Origin: Polaromonas sp.
GTDB taxonomy: Bacteria > Pseudomonadota > Gammaproteobacteria > Burkholderiales > Burkholderiaceae_C
Direction: 5' to 3'
NCBI RefSeq assembly: GCF_029945925.1
Contig: NZ_JAQSDN010000043.1
Span: 16,398-80,397 of the forward strand
DNA length: 64,000 nucleotides
Part shown: positions 17,267 to 26,095 of the stretch, in pieces
Numbering within the stretch: position 1 is the stretch's first letter
Layout: every line of letters starts with the position of its first letter
Translations under genes and position numbers: made by a program
The notes under the pieces: model-generated
The model's database searches: none
Told to the model about the DNA's origin: nothing
What the model saw: the letters and a program-made list of their open reading frames with translations, nothing else

Positions 17267-19030
17267 ATGTTTTTTAAGGGCTTTTCAGCGCATTTTGCAA
17301 GCAGCAAGGCATGGATTCATCCGTCCGCCGGCTTATTGGCGGCCTTCGGTCTGGCCCTGATGCTGGCCTTCCTGAGCCTGCCCGCGCTGTCACGCACGGT
17401 GCTGGACCTTGACGCGGACAAGCAACCGGTCGCGCTGGCCGACTGGGGCGACTACTGGATAGACCCGCAATCCCGACTGGCAGTCGATCAGGTCGTCAGT
17501 CAACGTGACCTGGGCTGGCAGCAGACCCCGGCGCGCGGCATTTACCCCCTGCAGCCCGGCCAGTCGTTGTGGATCCGTTTCATCGTGCCGCCCGCGCCCG
17601 ACATGGAGCGCTGGCTGCTTGAAATTCCCTACCCTGCGCTGGACCGGGCATCGCTTTACACGCTGGACAGCGCCGGCCAGTGGATAGAGCAGCGCGCCGG
17701 CGACCTGACGCCGGTCAACCAGTGGCCCACGCCGCATCGCCACCCCTTGCTGGTGGTCAACTTCAATGCCGAGGACCCTACGCACTACATCCTGCGCATT
17801 GAAAATGCCCAAGGGTTCAGTGCGCCCATCCGCTTCGTCAGCTCCGGGCATGTGCTGCGCAGCGAACAGCAGGTGTCGCTGTTCCTGGGGATTTATTTCG
17901 GCCTGGCGCTGCTGGGCTGCACCGCCGGCCTGGCCGGCGCTCTCTGGCTGCGGGACAGGGCCTACCTCTACTACGCGGCATGTTCCGCGCTCATCGGCTT
18001 GACGCAGGTGGCCATCACCGGCGTGGGCGGCCTGCACCTGTGGCCCGGCTCACCGGTCTGGACGGACCTGTCGCTGACCGTGCTGGCAACCTGGATGCTG
18101 GTGTCGCTGCTGCTGCTCAATGCCACCATCGTGTCCCTGGCACAGCGCTCGCGCATGCTCAACCTCCTGGTGTGGGCCGTCGCGCTGCTTGGCGCTGGCC
18201 TCTCGGTCGCGCTGGCGGTGACCGACAGCGCGCTGCGCATCACGCTGATGGTGCCCTACCTGGTGCTGGTGCCGGTGTTGCTGCTGGCGATCAATCTCTG
18301 GGCCTGGCGGCGCGGCGACCGCTTCGGCGGATGGCTGCTGCTGAGCGCCACCCCGTTTGCCCTTAGCCTGTCGCTGGCCATTGCGCGTTACCTGCAGTGG
18401 CTGCCCCTGAGTTTTGCCACCGAGCAGGGGGTGTTGGCGAGCATGGCGCTGCAGATGCCGGCGATGCTGGTGGTGCTGGTCCTGCGCAGCCAGCAGCGCC
18501 GCGAGAACAGGCGCAGGATCCAGGGGCTGGACCGGGTCGACCCGTCGACCGGCCTGATCAACGAGCAGGTGTTTGTCGAACGCCTCGCGCGCATGATTGC
18601 ACGCTCGGAGCGACTCAGGCACCAGGGCGCCGTGCTGATGATCGATCTGGTTAACTGCGAGCAGATACGGCGCGATTTCGGGCGCCGGGCCGCCGAAGAG
18701 TTGCCGCTGCGTGTGGCCGAGCGCCTGCTCTCGACGGCGCGCGACATCGACAGCGCTGCACGCCTGTCCGGGCAGCGTTTTGGCATGCTGGTGGAAGGCC
18801 CGTTTTCCGCGGAAGAAGCCGCCACGCTGGGCCCGCGCATCGTGGCACGTTGCCTGATGCCCTACAAGGGCCTGCCCGAGGACTGCGCGGCCCAGATTCG
18901 CGTGGCTTATGCGCTGGTACCGCGCCAGGGGCCGACCGCCGAGATCGCGCTGGGCCGCCTGGCCCAGCGGCTGACCGGCATTCCGCCCGAAAGCAAGCGC
19001 GCGGTGTTCATGCTGCCTGATTACAAGTAA
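17267..19030 (+). CDS. 7TMR-DISM membrane protein with a degenerate GGDEF domain
   Basis: The 587-residue product has a signal/anchor segment, a periplasmic beta-rich 7TMR-DISM extracellular domain (about 45-190), seven membrane helices (about 195-420) and a cytoplasmic GGDEF-like domain (about 445-587). The fold markers DPSTGLINEQVF and LMIDLVN are present. The signature GGDEF loop reads SGQRF, so catalytic residues are lost and diguanylate cyclase activity is unlikely; a c-di-GMP or protein-binding role is possible. I start at the ATG at 17267; a TTG lies immediately before it. Confidence 0.8.
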   Translation: MFFKGFSAHFASSKAWIHPSAGLLAAFGLALMLAFLSLPALSRTVLDLDADKQPVALADWGDYWIDPQSRLAVDQVVSQRDLGWQQTPARGIYPLQPGQSLWIRFIVPPAPDMERWLLEIPYPALDRASLYTLDSAGQWIEQRAGDLTPVNQWPTPHRHPLLVVNFNAEDPTHYILRIENAQGFSAPIRFVSSGHVLRSEQQVSLFLGIYFGLALLGCTAGLAGALWLRDRAYLYYAACSALIGLTQVAITGVGGLHLWPGSPVWTDLSLTVLATWMLVSLLLLNATIVSLAQRSRMLNLLVWAVALLGAGLSVALAVTDSALRITLMVPYLVLVPVLLLAINLWAWRRGDRFGGWLLLSATPFALSLSLAIARYLQWLPLSFATEQGVLASMALQMPAMLVVLVLRSQQRRENRRRIQGLDRVDPSTGLINEQVFVERLARMIARSERLRHQGAVLMIDLVNCEQIRRDFGRRAAEELPLRVAERLLSTARDIDSAARLSGQRFGMLVEGPFSAEEAATLGPRIVARCLMPYKGLPEDCAAQIRVAYALVPRQGPTAEIALGRLAQRLTGIPPESKRAVFMLPDYK

Positions 19031-19031
19031 A

Positions 19032-19093
19032 GCCCCCACGGTCGCTCACTTCGTGTAGCTCCCTGCCCCCCGAGGGGGCCGCTGCGCCTGCGG
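19032..19093 (+). repeat. Dispersed repeat family B, copy 3
   Basis: GCCCCCACGGTCGCTCACTT, then CTGCCCCCCGAGGGGGCC and GCTGCGCCTGCGG, between the GGDEF-like gene and xerC. The CCCCC/GGGGG core can form a hairpin, possibly a shared transcription stop for the two converging genes. Confidence 0.8.
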
Positions 19094-19102
19094 AGAACCT
19101 GA

Positions 19103-20110
19103 TCAGCCTTTTTGCTTGCCCGGGGGTTTGAGGCCCGCCACCGTCGCACGCGGATGCGCGGCGTCGTAAACCTTGGCCAGGTGCTGGAAATCGAGCCGGG
19201 TGTAAACCTGTGTGGTGGTGATGTTGGCGTGGCCCAGCAGTTCCTGCACGGCACGCAGGTCGCCGCTGGACTGCAGCACATGGCTGGCAAACGAATGCCG
19301 CAGCATGTGCGGATGCACCGGCGTGGCCAGGCCGGCCTGCAGCGAGCGCTGCTTGAGCCGCACCCGGATGTGCTGGGGCGTCAAACGGGTTCCGCGCTGG
19401 TTGATGAACAGCGCCGCGTCTTCTTTGGCCCAGGCGCTGCGCAGTACCAGCCAGTCCTGCAGCGCCTCCAGAGCCTTGCTGCCCACCGGCACGCTGCGCC
19501 GCTTGGACCCCTTGCCAAGCACATGCGCCTCGGCGGCCTGCACGTCTACCCAGCCGCGTGCCTGGCTGCTGGCCACCGCGTCCAGCCCGGTCAGCTCGCC
19601 GATACGCAGACCGCAGCCGTACAGCAGTTCGGTGATGCAGCGGTCCCGGGCCTGCAGGGCCGCGTCGCCGGCGGTGCCGTCGCTGCGCCAGGCGGCCAGT
19701 TGCACCGCCTCATCGACACTGAGCGCCTTGGGCAGTGGTTTGGCGGCCTTGGGCGCGCGCAGGTCCTGCACCGGGTTGCTGCTGACCAGGCCTTCGCGGC
19801 CCAGCCAGGTGTAAAAGCCGCGCCAGCCCGAGAGGATGAGCGCAATGCCGCGCCCGCTGCGCCCGCCGCTGTGCATCTGGGCCACCCAGCGCCGCATGTG
19901 GAGGTTTTGCGCCTGGGTCAGCGCCACGCCGGCCTGCCGGCAGTTCGCCTGCAGTTTTTGCAGGTCCAGCGCATACAGCTCGACGGTGCGCTGCGCCAGC
20001 CGCTTTTCGACACGCACATGTTCGAGGTAACGCTCGACCAGCGGATCCGCCTCGGGCACCGGCTGCGCCGCCGCGCCGTCGGTGCTTGCGGGTTGCCCGT
20101 GCGCGGCCAT
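19103..20110 (-). CDS. xerC: Tyrosine recombinase XerC
   Basis: XerC with XerD resolves chromosome dimers at dif. The 335-residue product has an N-terminal SAM-like core-binding domain (about 22-110) and a catalytic domain with the full residue set: Arg169 (GLRIGEL), Lys200 (GKGSKRR), His268 and Arg271 (HPHMLRH), His294 (GHA) and Tyr303 (YTRLDF). Its place after dapF and DUF484 is the classic dapF-xerC neighbourhood of proteobacteria. That favours a housekeeping XerC over a mobile-element integrase. Confidence 0.93.
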   Translation of the reverse strand: MAAHGQPASTDGAAAQPVPEADPLVERYLEHVRVEKRLAQRTVELYALDLQKLQANCRQAGVALTQAQNLHMRRWVAQMHSGGRSGRGIALILSGWRGFYTWLGREGLVSSNPVQDLRAPKAAKPLPKALSVDEAVQLAAWRSDGTAGDAALQARDRCITELLYGCGLRIGELTGLDAVASSQARGWVDVQAAEAHVLGKGSKRRSVPVGSKALEALQDWLVLRSAWAKEDAALFINQRGTRLTPQHIRVRLKQRSLQAGLATPVHPHMLRHSFASHVLQSSGDLRAVQELLGHANITTTQVYTRLDFQHLAKVYDAAHPRATVAGLKPPGKQKG

Positions 20111-20123
20111 GATCAGCGCAGGG

Positions 20124-20828
20124 TCAGGCTTCGGAGGCGGCCGGCCGCAGGCGCGACAGGGCCGCGCCGGCCAGCTCGCCGATGCGCTCCAGGAAGTCGG
20201 TGCCCATGCCGCTGCTGAAACGCTCGGGATCCGACGAGGCCAGCACCAGCATGCCGAAGGCCTGCGGCGACTTGCCCGGACGCAGCGGAATCAGCGCGAC
20301 CGACAGGGCCTGGGCCGGATCGGGCAGCCAGCTGACGGCCTCGAACCCGGAATTGACGCCGCAGTAGGGTGTGGTCAGCGATGACGCAAAGGTCTGCGTG
20401 TCTTCGCTGACCCCTGTTGAAAAGTCTTCCATCGAAAAGATGCCGTTGACGTGCCAGACCTTGATGGCCGCCTGCGGCACGGCGAACTGCGTCTGGATCT
20501 CGCGCACTATGGTGTCGGGCAGGTCGCGCGCATGGGCGGTGAGCAGCAGGTTGAGCGTGCACTGCTGCAGCTTGTCGGCAATGCCCACGTTTTCCTGGCC
20601 ATGGCGGATCATGTCGACGACCCGCGACTCCAGCACCTTGATCTTGTCGCGCAACATGCCGGCCTGGCGCTCCTGCAGGCTCACCGCCCGGCTGCCGTGG
20701 CCGCTGGACAGCTGCACGGTGGCCAGCAACTCGGCATGGCGCTCGAAGAAGTCGGGCGTGTTGGCCAGGAAGTTGGCAATGTCGTCTTCGGTGATCGGGT
20801 TCTGGATGGAGTGTTCGCTGGGATTCAT
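20124..20828 (-). CDS. DUF484 family protein
   Basis: The 234-residue product matches the DUF484 family: N-terminal helical segment (ITEDDIANFLANTPDFFERH), a coiled region, and a GAF-like C-terminal half ending in FLERIGELAGAALSRL. Its molecular role is unknown. It is commonly found between dapF and xerC, and here the three are on one strand with 13 bp to xerC, so co-expression is likely. Confidence 0.88.
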   Translation of the reverse strand: MNPSEHSIQNPITEDDIANFLANTPDFFERHAELLATVQLSSGHGSRAVSLQERQAGMLRDKIKVLESRVVDMIRHGQENVGIADKLQQCTLNLLLTAHARDLPDTIVREIQTQFAVPQAAIKVWHVNGIFSMEDFSTGVSEDTQTFASSLTTPYCGVNSGFEAVSWLPDPAQALSVALIPLRPGKSPQAFGMLVLASSDPERFSSGMGTDFLERIGELAGAALSRLRPAASEA

Positions 20829-20867
20829 GTTCTTGGTTTTTCCGTTAAGTCGACAAAATCTGCAGAT

Positions 20868-21755
20868 TCAAAGGTGGTCAGGGACTTCAATGGCGGCTTC
20901 AAACACCGTGGTCGCCGGCCCGGTCATCAGCACCGGGGCGGTCGCGGCGTCCAGCCCGCCCTGCCACTCGATGGTCAGGGTGCCGCCATGCGTCAACACG
21001 TCCACGCCCGCATCCAGCAGGCCCAAGCGTATGCCAGCGACCACCGCCGCGCAAGCCCCGCTGCCGCAGGCCAGGGTTTCGCCGGCGCCGCGCTCATACA
21101 CGCGCAGGGCGACCCGGCTGCGCGAGACGACCTGCATGAAGCCGGCGTTGACGCGGCGCGGGAAACGCACGTGGTTCTCGATCAGCGGGCCCGTCTGCAA
21201 CACGGGCGCGGTCTCCACGTCGTCCACCAGTTGCACCGCATGCGGGTTGCCCATGGACAGAACTGCTACAAAAACAGGAGCTGCCTGCGCCCGTCCATCA
21301 AGGGCCAGAGGCCATTTTTGCCAAGAATGCACGGTTTCGGGCGTCAAGCCGGTGGCATCAAAAGGCACCCGCGCCAGGTCGAAGATGGGCGCGCCCATGT
21401 CCACCGTGACGCGGCCGTCCGGCTGCATGCGCGGCTCGATGACGCCCGCCAGGGTCCGGACCCTGACCACGTCCTTGTCCGTCAGGCCCTGCTCGCGCAC
21501 AAAGCGCAAAAAACAGCGTGCACCGTTGCCGCACTGCTCGACCTCGCCGCCATCGGCGTTGTGGATCACGTACTCGAAATCAACACCTGCGCCGGGCGCG
21601 GGCCGCACCGACAGGATCTGGTCGGCACCCACGCCGAAGTGACGGTCCGCCAGAAAGCGGTACTGGCCCGGCGTCAGGTTCAGGCGCTGCTGCGTCTCGT
21701 CGAGCATGACAAAATCGTTGCCCGCACCCTGCATCTTGGTAAATCGGATTAGCAT
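20868..21755 (-). CDS. dapF: Diaminopimelate epimerase DapF carrying an in-frame repeat insertion
   Basis: DapF converts LL- to meso-diaminopimelate for lysine and peptidoglycan. The 295-residue product keeps both catalytic cysteines, Cys75 (CGNGARC) and Cys230 (CGSGAC), and MQGAGNDFV at the start. Residues about 144-164, including GRAQAA, are encoded by a family A repeat read on its complementary strand. The VPF-to-SMGNPH loop is about 11 residues longer here than I recall for E. coli. Both active-site halves are intact, so the enzyme is probably functional. The ATG at 21755 fits the family N-terminus [10 protein letters not shown]. Confidence 0.93.
   Translation of the reverse strand: MLIRFTKMQGAGNDFVMLDETQQRLNLTPGQYRFLADRHFGVGADQILSVRPAPGAGVDFEYVIHNADGGEVEQCGNGARCFLRFVREQGLTDKDVVRVRTLAGVIEPRMQPDGRVTVDMGAPIFDLARVPFDATGLTPETVHSWQKWPLALDGRAQAAPVFVAVLSMGNPHAVQLVDDVETAPVLQTGPLIENHVRFPRRVNAGFMQVVSRSRVALRVYERGAGETLACGSGACAAVVAGIRLGLLDAGVDVLTHGGTLTIEWQGGLDAATAPVLMTGPATTVFEAAIEVPDHL
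21265..21325 (+). repeat. Dispersed repeat family A, copy 2 (inside dapF)
   Basis: GCTACAAAAACAGGAGCTGC, then CTGCGCCCGTCC, AAGGGCCAGAGGCC and TTTTTG. It is antisense to dapF and in frame throughout, encoding [17 protein letters not shown]. Confidence 0.85.
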
Positions 21756-21822
21756 CCGGGCATTATCCGCCGAGGCTGCGCCGCCCTCCTCCCCACTTCC
21801 ACAACTTCCGGAAAGACCCATC

Positions 21823-22374
21823 ATGCGCATTCCCGACTGGACGCCCGCCCTCAAGCCTCAACCCCAGGACCTCGTCGAAGCCATCCTGAAACGGCGCGGC
21901 GGCACCCTGATCAACCTCGACAAGGCCCTGCTCTGGAGCGAGCCGCTGGCGCGCGCCTGGAACGTCTACCTGGGCGCGGTGCGCACCGGCCTGCCGACCA
22001 GCCGCAAGCTGCGCGAGCTGGGCATCTGCACGGTCGCGCTGCTGACCGGTGCGGCCTATGAATACAAACACCACGCGCCGGACTTCCTGGCCGCGGGCGG
22101 CACGCAAGCCGAGCTCGATGCGCTCAATGCCCTGGTGAAAGCCGATGCACGCGCCTCGGCGGCGCACCCGGCGCTGGGCGCGGTCGAACAGCTGGTGATC
22201 CGTTATGCGGCGCAGATGACGCTGGACGTGAAAGTCAGCGACGACGTGTTCGAGGCGCTGCGCCAGCACTTTGACACCACCGAACTGGTCGAGCTGACCA
22301 GCGCGATCGCCACCTACAACATGGTCGCGCGTTTTCTGGTGGCGCTGGGCGTGTCGCCGGAAGACCAGACGTAG
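21823..22374 (+). CDS. Carboxymuconolactone decarboxylase (CMD) family protein
   Basis: The 183-residue product has the helical CMD/AhpD-like fold. The conserved segment [20 protein letters not shown] is followed by YKHHAPDF. The CxxC pair of true AhpD peroxidase partners is absent; only one cysteine is near the active site, so a decarboxylase, isomerase or uncharacterised role is more likely. The ATG at 21823 was chosen because the upstream frame runs into the dapF promoter region. Divergent from dapF; otherwise no operon context. Confidence 0.8.
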   Translation: MRIPDWTPALKPQPQDLVEAILKRRGGTLINLDKALLWSEPLARAWNVYLGAVRTGLPTSRKLRELGICTVALLTGAAYEYKHHAPDFLAAGGTQAELDALNALVKADARASAAHPALGAVEQLVIRYAAQMTLDVKVSDDVFEALRQHFDTTELVELTSAIATYNMVARFLVALGVSPEDQT

Positions 22375-22518
22375 AAGAAAAAAACAGCACGAAGGCTCGC
22401 CAGGTTCGGGAATCCTGCGACCCGACCTCCTGTGACGCACGCGCCGGCCCTGGTCGTGCGCAATGCAGGGCATGGGTATTGAATGCATCGCTCATCGGGC
22501 GTCCATGAAAGGGCGAAA

Positions 22519-23817
22519 ATGAAAAGCATGCAAACACCCACCCGTTTCCCTGTGCCCGCGCGCCGCGGGCTGGCTCCCGTCTTGCTGGCGGTCTTCGCGC
22601 TGGCGGGTTGCGCCTCCACACCTTCGGCCGGCACCCGGGCGCCAGCGCCTTCGGCGGCTGTCGCCACACCGGTGCCAGCCGTATCGAGCGAGGACGAACA
22701 CCAGCAGAAGTTTGCCCGCTGGGTGCTGGAGTTCAGTACCAGCGCACGCGCAGCCGGCATCACCGAGGAGACGCTGCGCCTCGCCTTCGATGGCGTTCGC
22801 TTCATTCCGCGCGTGACCGAGCTGGACAGCGCCCAGCCCGAGTTCACCCGCGCCGTCTGGGACTACCTGGACAGCGCGGTGTCGCCGCAGCGCATAGGCC
22901 GCGGGCAGGACAGGCTGCTGCAATCGCGACCCGCGATCGATGCCGCCGCAGCGCGCTACGGCGTCCCGGCAGAAATTCTGGTGGCGATCTGGGGCATGGA
23001 GAGCAACTACGGCAGCAATACCGGCGACATTCCGACCATTGACGCTCTGGCGACGCTCGGTTTCGAAGGCCGGCGCGAGGCCTGGGCGCGCGGCCAGCTG
23101 CTCGCCGCCCTGAACATCCTGCAGAACCGCGACATTGACCGCGCGCAGATGCTGGGGTCGTGGGCCGGCGCGATGGGCCAGACGCAGTTCCTGCCAACGA
23201 ACTTTCTAGCCTATGCAGTTGATGCCGACGGCGACGGCCGGCGCGACATCTGGGGCAGCCTGCCCGACGTGATGGCCTCGACCGCCAACTTTTTGGCCAA
23301 AGCCGGCTGGCAGGCCGGCCAGCCCTGGGGGCTGGAGGTGCGCCTGCCGCCGGGATTCGACCTCGCGCTCGCCGATGCCGACGTGCGCCAGCCGACCTCG
23401 GCATGGGCGGCCCAGGGCGTGCAGTCCATGAACGGCGCGCCTCTGCCTGCCCTGGCCGACAGCGCCCTGCTGCTACCGGCCGGCGCCCGCGGGCCGGCCT
23501 TCCTGGTCGGCCCCAATTTCCGCACCGTCCTGCGCTACAACAACTCGACCAGTTATGCGCTCGCCATCGGCCTGCTGGCGCAGGCGCTGGCCGGCGGCCC
23601 CGCGGTGCAAACAGTCTGGCCGCGTGACGTGCCCCCGCTGTCACGCAGCCAGTTGCTGGCGCTACAGACGGCGCTAAACTCCCGCGGCTTCGACAGCGGG
23701 ACGCCGGACGGCACGATGGGACCAGCCACGCGGCGCGGCATACGTCTCTACCAGCGCAGCCTGGGCCTGCCGGCGGATGGATATCCGACTTTGGAGTTGC
23801 TGCAAGGCTTGCAGTGA
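22519..23817 (+). CDS. Lytic murein transglycosylase (MltB-type) lipoprotein
   Basis: Predicted to cleave glycan strands with formation of 1,6-anhydroMurNAc. The 432-residue product has a lipoprotein signal (LAVFALAGC, Cys near residue 30), an SLT_2 catalytic domain with the presumed acid Glu in IWGMESNYGSNTG, GSWAGAMGQTQFLPTNFL, and a C-terminal peptidoglycan-binding domain (LQTALNSRGFDSGTPDG). Anchoring in the outer membrane is expected. The ATG at 22519 has AAGGG upstream. Confidence 0.9.
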   Translation: MKSMQTPTRFPVPARRGLAPVLLAVFALAGCASTPSAGTRAPAPSAAVATPVPAVSSEDEHQQKFARWVLEFSTSARAAGITEETLRLAFDGVRFIPRVTELDSAQPEFTRAVWDYLDSAVSPQRIGRGQDRLLQSRPAIDAAAARYGVPAEILVAIWGMESNYGSNTGDIPTIDALATLGFEGRREAWARGQLLAALNILQNRDIDRAQMLGSWAGAMGQTQFLPTNFLAYAVDADGDGRRDIWGSLPDVMASTANFLAKAGWQAGQPWGLEVRLPPGFDLALADADVRQPTSAWAAQGVQSMNGAPLPALADSALLLPAGARGPAFLVGPNFRTVLRYNNSTSYALAIGLLAQALAGGPAVQTVWPRDVPPLSRSQLLALQTALNSRGFDSGTPDGTMGPATRRGIRLYQRSLGLPADGYPTLELLQGLQ

Positions 23818-23830
23818 GGTTCCTTGCTTC

Positions 23831-24838
23831 TTACAACTGTCCGATCTGCAACCACTGCACGGACGGGTGCTCACCGGGAACCGTTTTGAGAAGCAGCAGG
23901 TGCGCCAACCTCAAGCCACGAGCCGAGTTGGCGAACCACACCACAGCGTCCTGCGTAGTCCGGTTACCAAGAACGTAGGCCCGAAAACCGGGATTGTGTC
24001 CCCAGTGGAAGAAGCAATGCTGCGACGGCTCGAGGCCCCAGCCCAAGCCCCAAGCCACGTGCTCGTTGGGCGGATTTATTCCCCTCAGGTCTTCCGCGTT
24101 CTCACCCTTGCGCACATGCACTACAGGCTCGAACCAGCGCGCATGCATCTGCGGTGTGAGGCTCTGAGCAGTCTGGACAGCCTGAACGAAGCGCAGATAG
24201 TCCGTTGCCGTCGTAAGAAGCGACCAAGAAGCCTGCGCCGTCGCCACTCGGCGCTTGGGCACCGCTTCACCTTCCCATTCATGACCTTGGGCATGGTTGG
24301 ACGCGAAGCGCTCCTGCCATTCCAGGCTGGAGTCATGCATCTCCAAAGGCCTAAAGACACGTTGCTGGGCCAGTGCCTCCAGCGACATTCCGGTCAGGCT
24401 CTGCATTGCACTCTGCAACCAGGCGAATGCGCTACTTCCATAACTGAAACGCTCTCCGGGCGAGAAGTAGGTTTTCAACGGAGCATCCTCGCGCACGATA
24501 TTGGGCAACCCACTCGTATGCGACAGTACGTGCAGAGCTGTGATCTGCCGGGCTCTTGCGTCGTTAGGTACGTACTCGCCGCAAATCTCAAACAGCGGTG
24601 CATTGAGATTCAGCAATCCTTCCTCGGCAAGCTGTAACGCGATAAATGACACGACGGGCTTGGTTAGCGAGGCGGCCTCGAACACCGTGTGTGCGTCGAC
24701 TGGAGAGTCATCATGGCTGCCCCGGACCCCGAAGACACGCGCGGCCTCCAAGCGACCTGCGTGAAGGGTAGCAAAAGCAAGTCCGGGAATCGCCCGGGAG
24801 GCGACCAGCTTTTCGAGGACTTCTTCCAATGCATGCAT
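23831..24838 (-). CDS. Beta-lactamase-fold serine hydrolase (class C/EstB-like)
   Basis: The 335-residue product has the SxxK motif SLTK near residue 57, a Tyr-containing second motif (FSYGSSAF) and HWGH in place of KTG. No signal peptide is visible, so it is probably cytoplasmic. That fits an esterase or peptidase of the AmpC-related family better than a secreted beta-lactamase. Base composition is visibly lower in G+C than its neighbours, and it is isolated between converging genes and a terminator, so acquisition is possible. Confidence 0.8.
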   Translation of the reverse strand: MHALEEVLEKLVASRAIPGLAFATLHAGRLEAARVFGVRGSHDDSPVDAHTVFEAASLTKPVVSFIALQLAEEGLLNLNAPLFEICGEYVPNDARARQITALHVLSHTSGLPNIVREDAPLKTYFSPGERFSYGSSAFAWLQSAMQSLTGMSLEALAQQRVFRPLEMHDSSLEWQERFASNHAQGHEWEGEAVPKRRVATAQASWSLLTTATDYLRFVQAVQTAQSLTPQMHARWFEPVVHVRKGENAEDLRGINPPNEHVAWGLGWGLEPSQHCFFHWGHNPGFRAYVLGNRTTQDAVVWFANSARGLRLAHLLLLKTVPGEHPSVQWLQIGQL

Positions 24839-24930
24839 GCGTGTTGCCTCAACGTGAGTCGGGTGGGCATTGTCGCAGGGTCCTCTTATGACGCCGTAAG
24901 ATTTTCACCATGCGATCCTGCGAGTCCATG

Positions 24931-24957
24931 AAAAAAGGGCCCGCAGGCCCTTTTTTT
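24931..24957. terminator. Bidirectional intrinsic terminator
   Basis: GGGCC (24937-24941), loop CGCA, GGCCC (24946-24950), flanked by six A and seven T. It sits beyond the stop of the TctC-type gene (minus strand) and upstream of the serine hydrolase start, so it most likely ends the TctC transcript. Confidence 0.9.
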
Positions 24958-24972
24958 ATTTGCACCAGGCGT

Positions 24973-25950
24973 TCAATCCGCTTTGATCCCATTGTCCTTC
25001 ACCACCTTGGCCCAGGTGTCAATCTGCTTGTCGATGAAGACACGGGCTGACTCTGAAGAACCGCCAACGATCTCGATGCCTTGGGCGCTGAGTTTTTTGG
25101 CGATCTCGGGGTTTTTCAGCGCCTTGTTGACTTCCTCGTTCATGCGTTTGAGGACCTCGGGCGGGGTTTTGGCCGGTGCCAGGATGGCCCACCAGGCCGG
25201 CGCATCAAAGCCGGCAAAACCGCTTTCGGCCACCGTCGGCACGTTCGGCAACTCGGCCGCGCGTTTGCTCGTTGTCACCGCCAGCGGACGCAGGCGGCCG
25301 CTGTCGATGTGCGGCTTGGTCACAAACACCGAACCGATGGCCAGCGGCACATGGCCGGCGACGGCGTCGCTCATCAGCGGGCCGCCGCCCTTGTAGGGAA
25401 CGTGCTGCCAGTCGATACCGCCGCTTTTGGAGAGAAGCGACATGGCCAGGTGGCCCAGGCTGCCGGAACCGATGCTGCCGTAGTTCACATTCTTTTTCGC
25501 TTTGGCCGCAGCCACCACATCGCCAAAGGTCTTGTACTCCGAACCTGAAAAAGTCGCGAGCACCATGGCCGAGGTGCCGATCAGCGAGACCGGTGCCAGG
25601 TCCTTGCGCGTGTCGAACGGCAGGCCGGGAATCAGGCTGGGGTTGACGCCGTGCGTGTCGAACACAAAGGCGAAGGTGTAGCCGTCGGCCGGCGCGGCAG
25701 CCACGGCGGCGGTGCCGATGGAACCGGACGCACCACCCTTGTTTTCGACAATGATGTTCTGGCCGAGCTGCTGCGACAGCGGCACGGCGAGAATGCGCGC
25801 AACCTGGTCGACCGAGCCGCCGGGTGGGAAAACGGCGACAAACTTGATCGGTTGCTTCGCGGGCCACGTTTGGGCCATCGCGCTCATCGAGGTGGCGCAC
25901 AGCGTGGCGGCCGTCATGGCCAGGGCGGTTCTGGAAATCCACTGCTTCAT
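24973..25950 (-). CDS. Bug/TctC-family tripartite tricarboxylate transporter receptor
   Basis: Periplasmic solute receptor of the Bug family. The 325-residue product has a cleavable signal peptide (ALAMTAATLCATSMSAMAQ). The family pattern follows: WPAKQPIKFVAVFPPGGSVDQVAR, then ENKGGASGSIGTAAVA and FVFDTHGVNP. No tctA or tctB membrane genes are adjacent, which is common because these receptors are greatly expanded as orphans in Burkholderiales. The ligand cannot be told from sequence. Confidence 0.9.
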   Translation of the reverse strand: MKQWISRTALAMTAATLCATSMSAMAQTWPAKQPIKFVAVFPPGGSVDQVARILAVPLSQQLGQNIIVENKGGASGSIGTAAVAAAPADGYTFAFVFDTHGVNPSLIPGLPFDTRKDLAPVSLIGTSAMVLATFSGSEYKTFGDVVAAAKAKKNVNYGSIGSGSLGHLAMSLLSKSGGIDWQHVPYKGGGPLMSDAVAGHVPLAIGSVFVTKPHIDSGRLRPLAVTTSKRAAELPNVPTVAESGFAGFDAPAWWAILAPAKTPPEVLKRMNEEVNKALKNPEIAKKLSAQGIEIVGGSSESARVFIDKQIDTWAKVVKDNGIKAD

Positions 25951-26095
25951 GATTCATTCCTGCAAAAAAGGTGGTTGCCAGTATCCCCACGCCGCCGCCG
26001 GAACGCCATTGCGGTTAACACTTAGCATGCTACCAATCGCGGCCCGCCACCGACTGCCACAGCCGCCTTCTGCCGTTTCACTGCAAAATCAGCCC

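Noticed and set aside
19103..20110. Tyrosine recombinase as a sign of a mobile element
   Set aside because: The dapF-DUF484-xerC context and lack of flanking repeats or phage genes identify housekeeping XerC.
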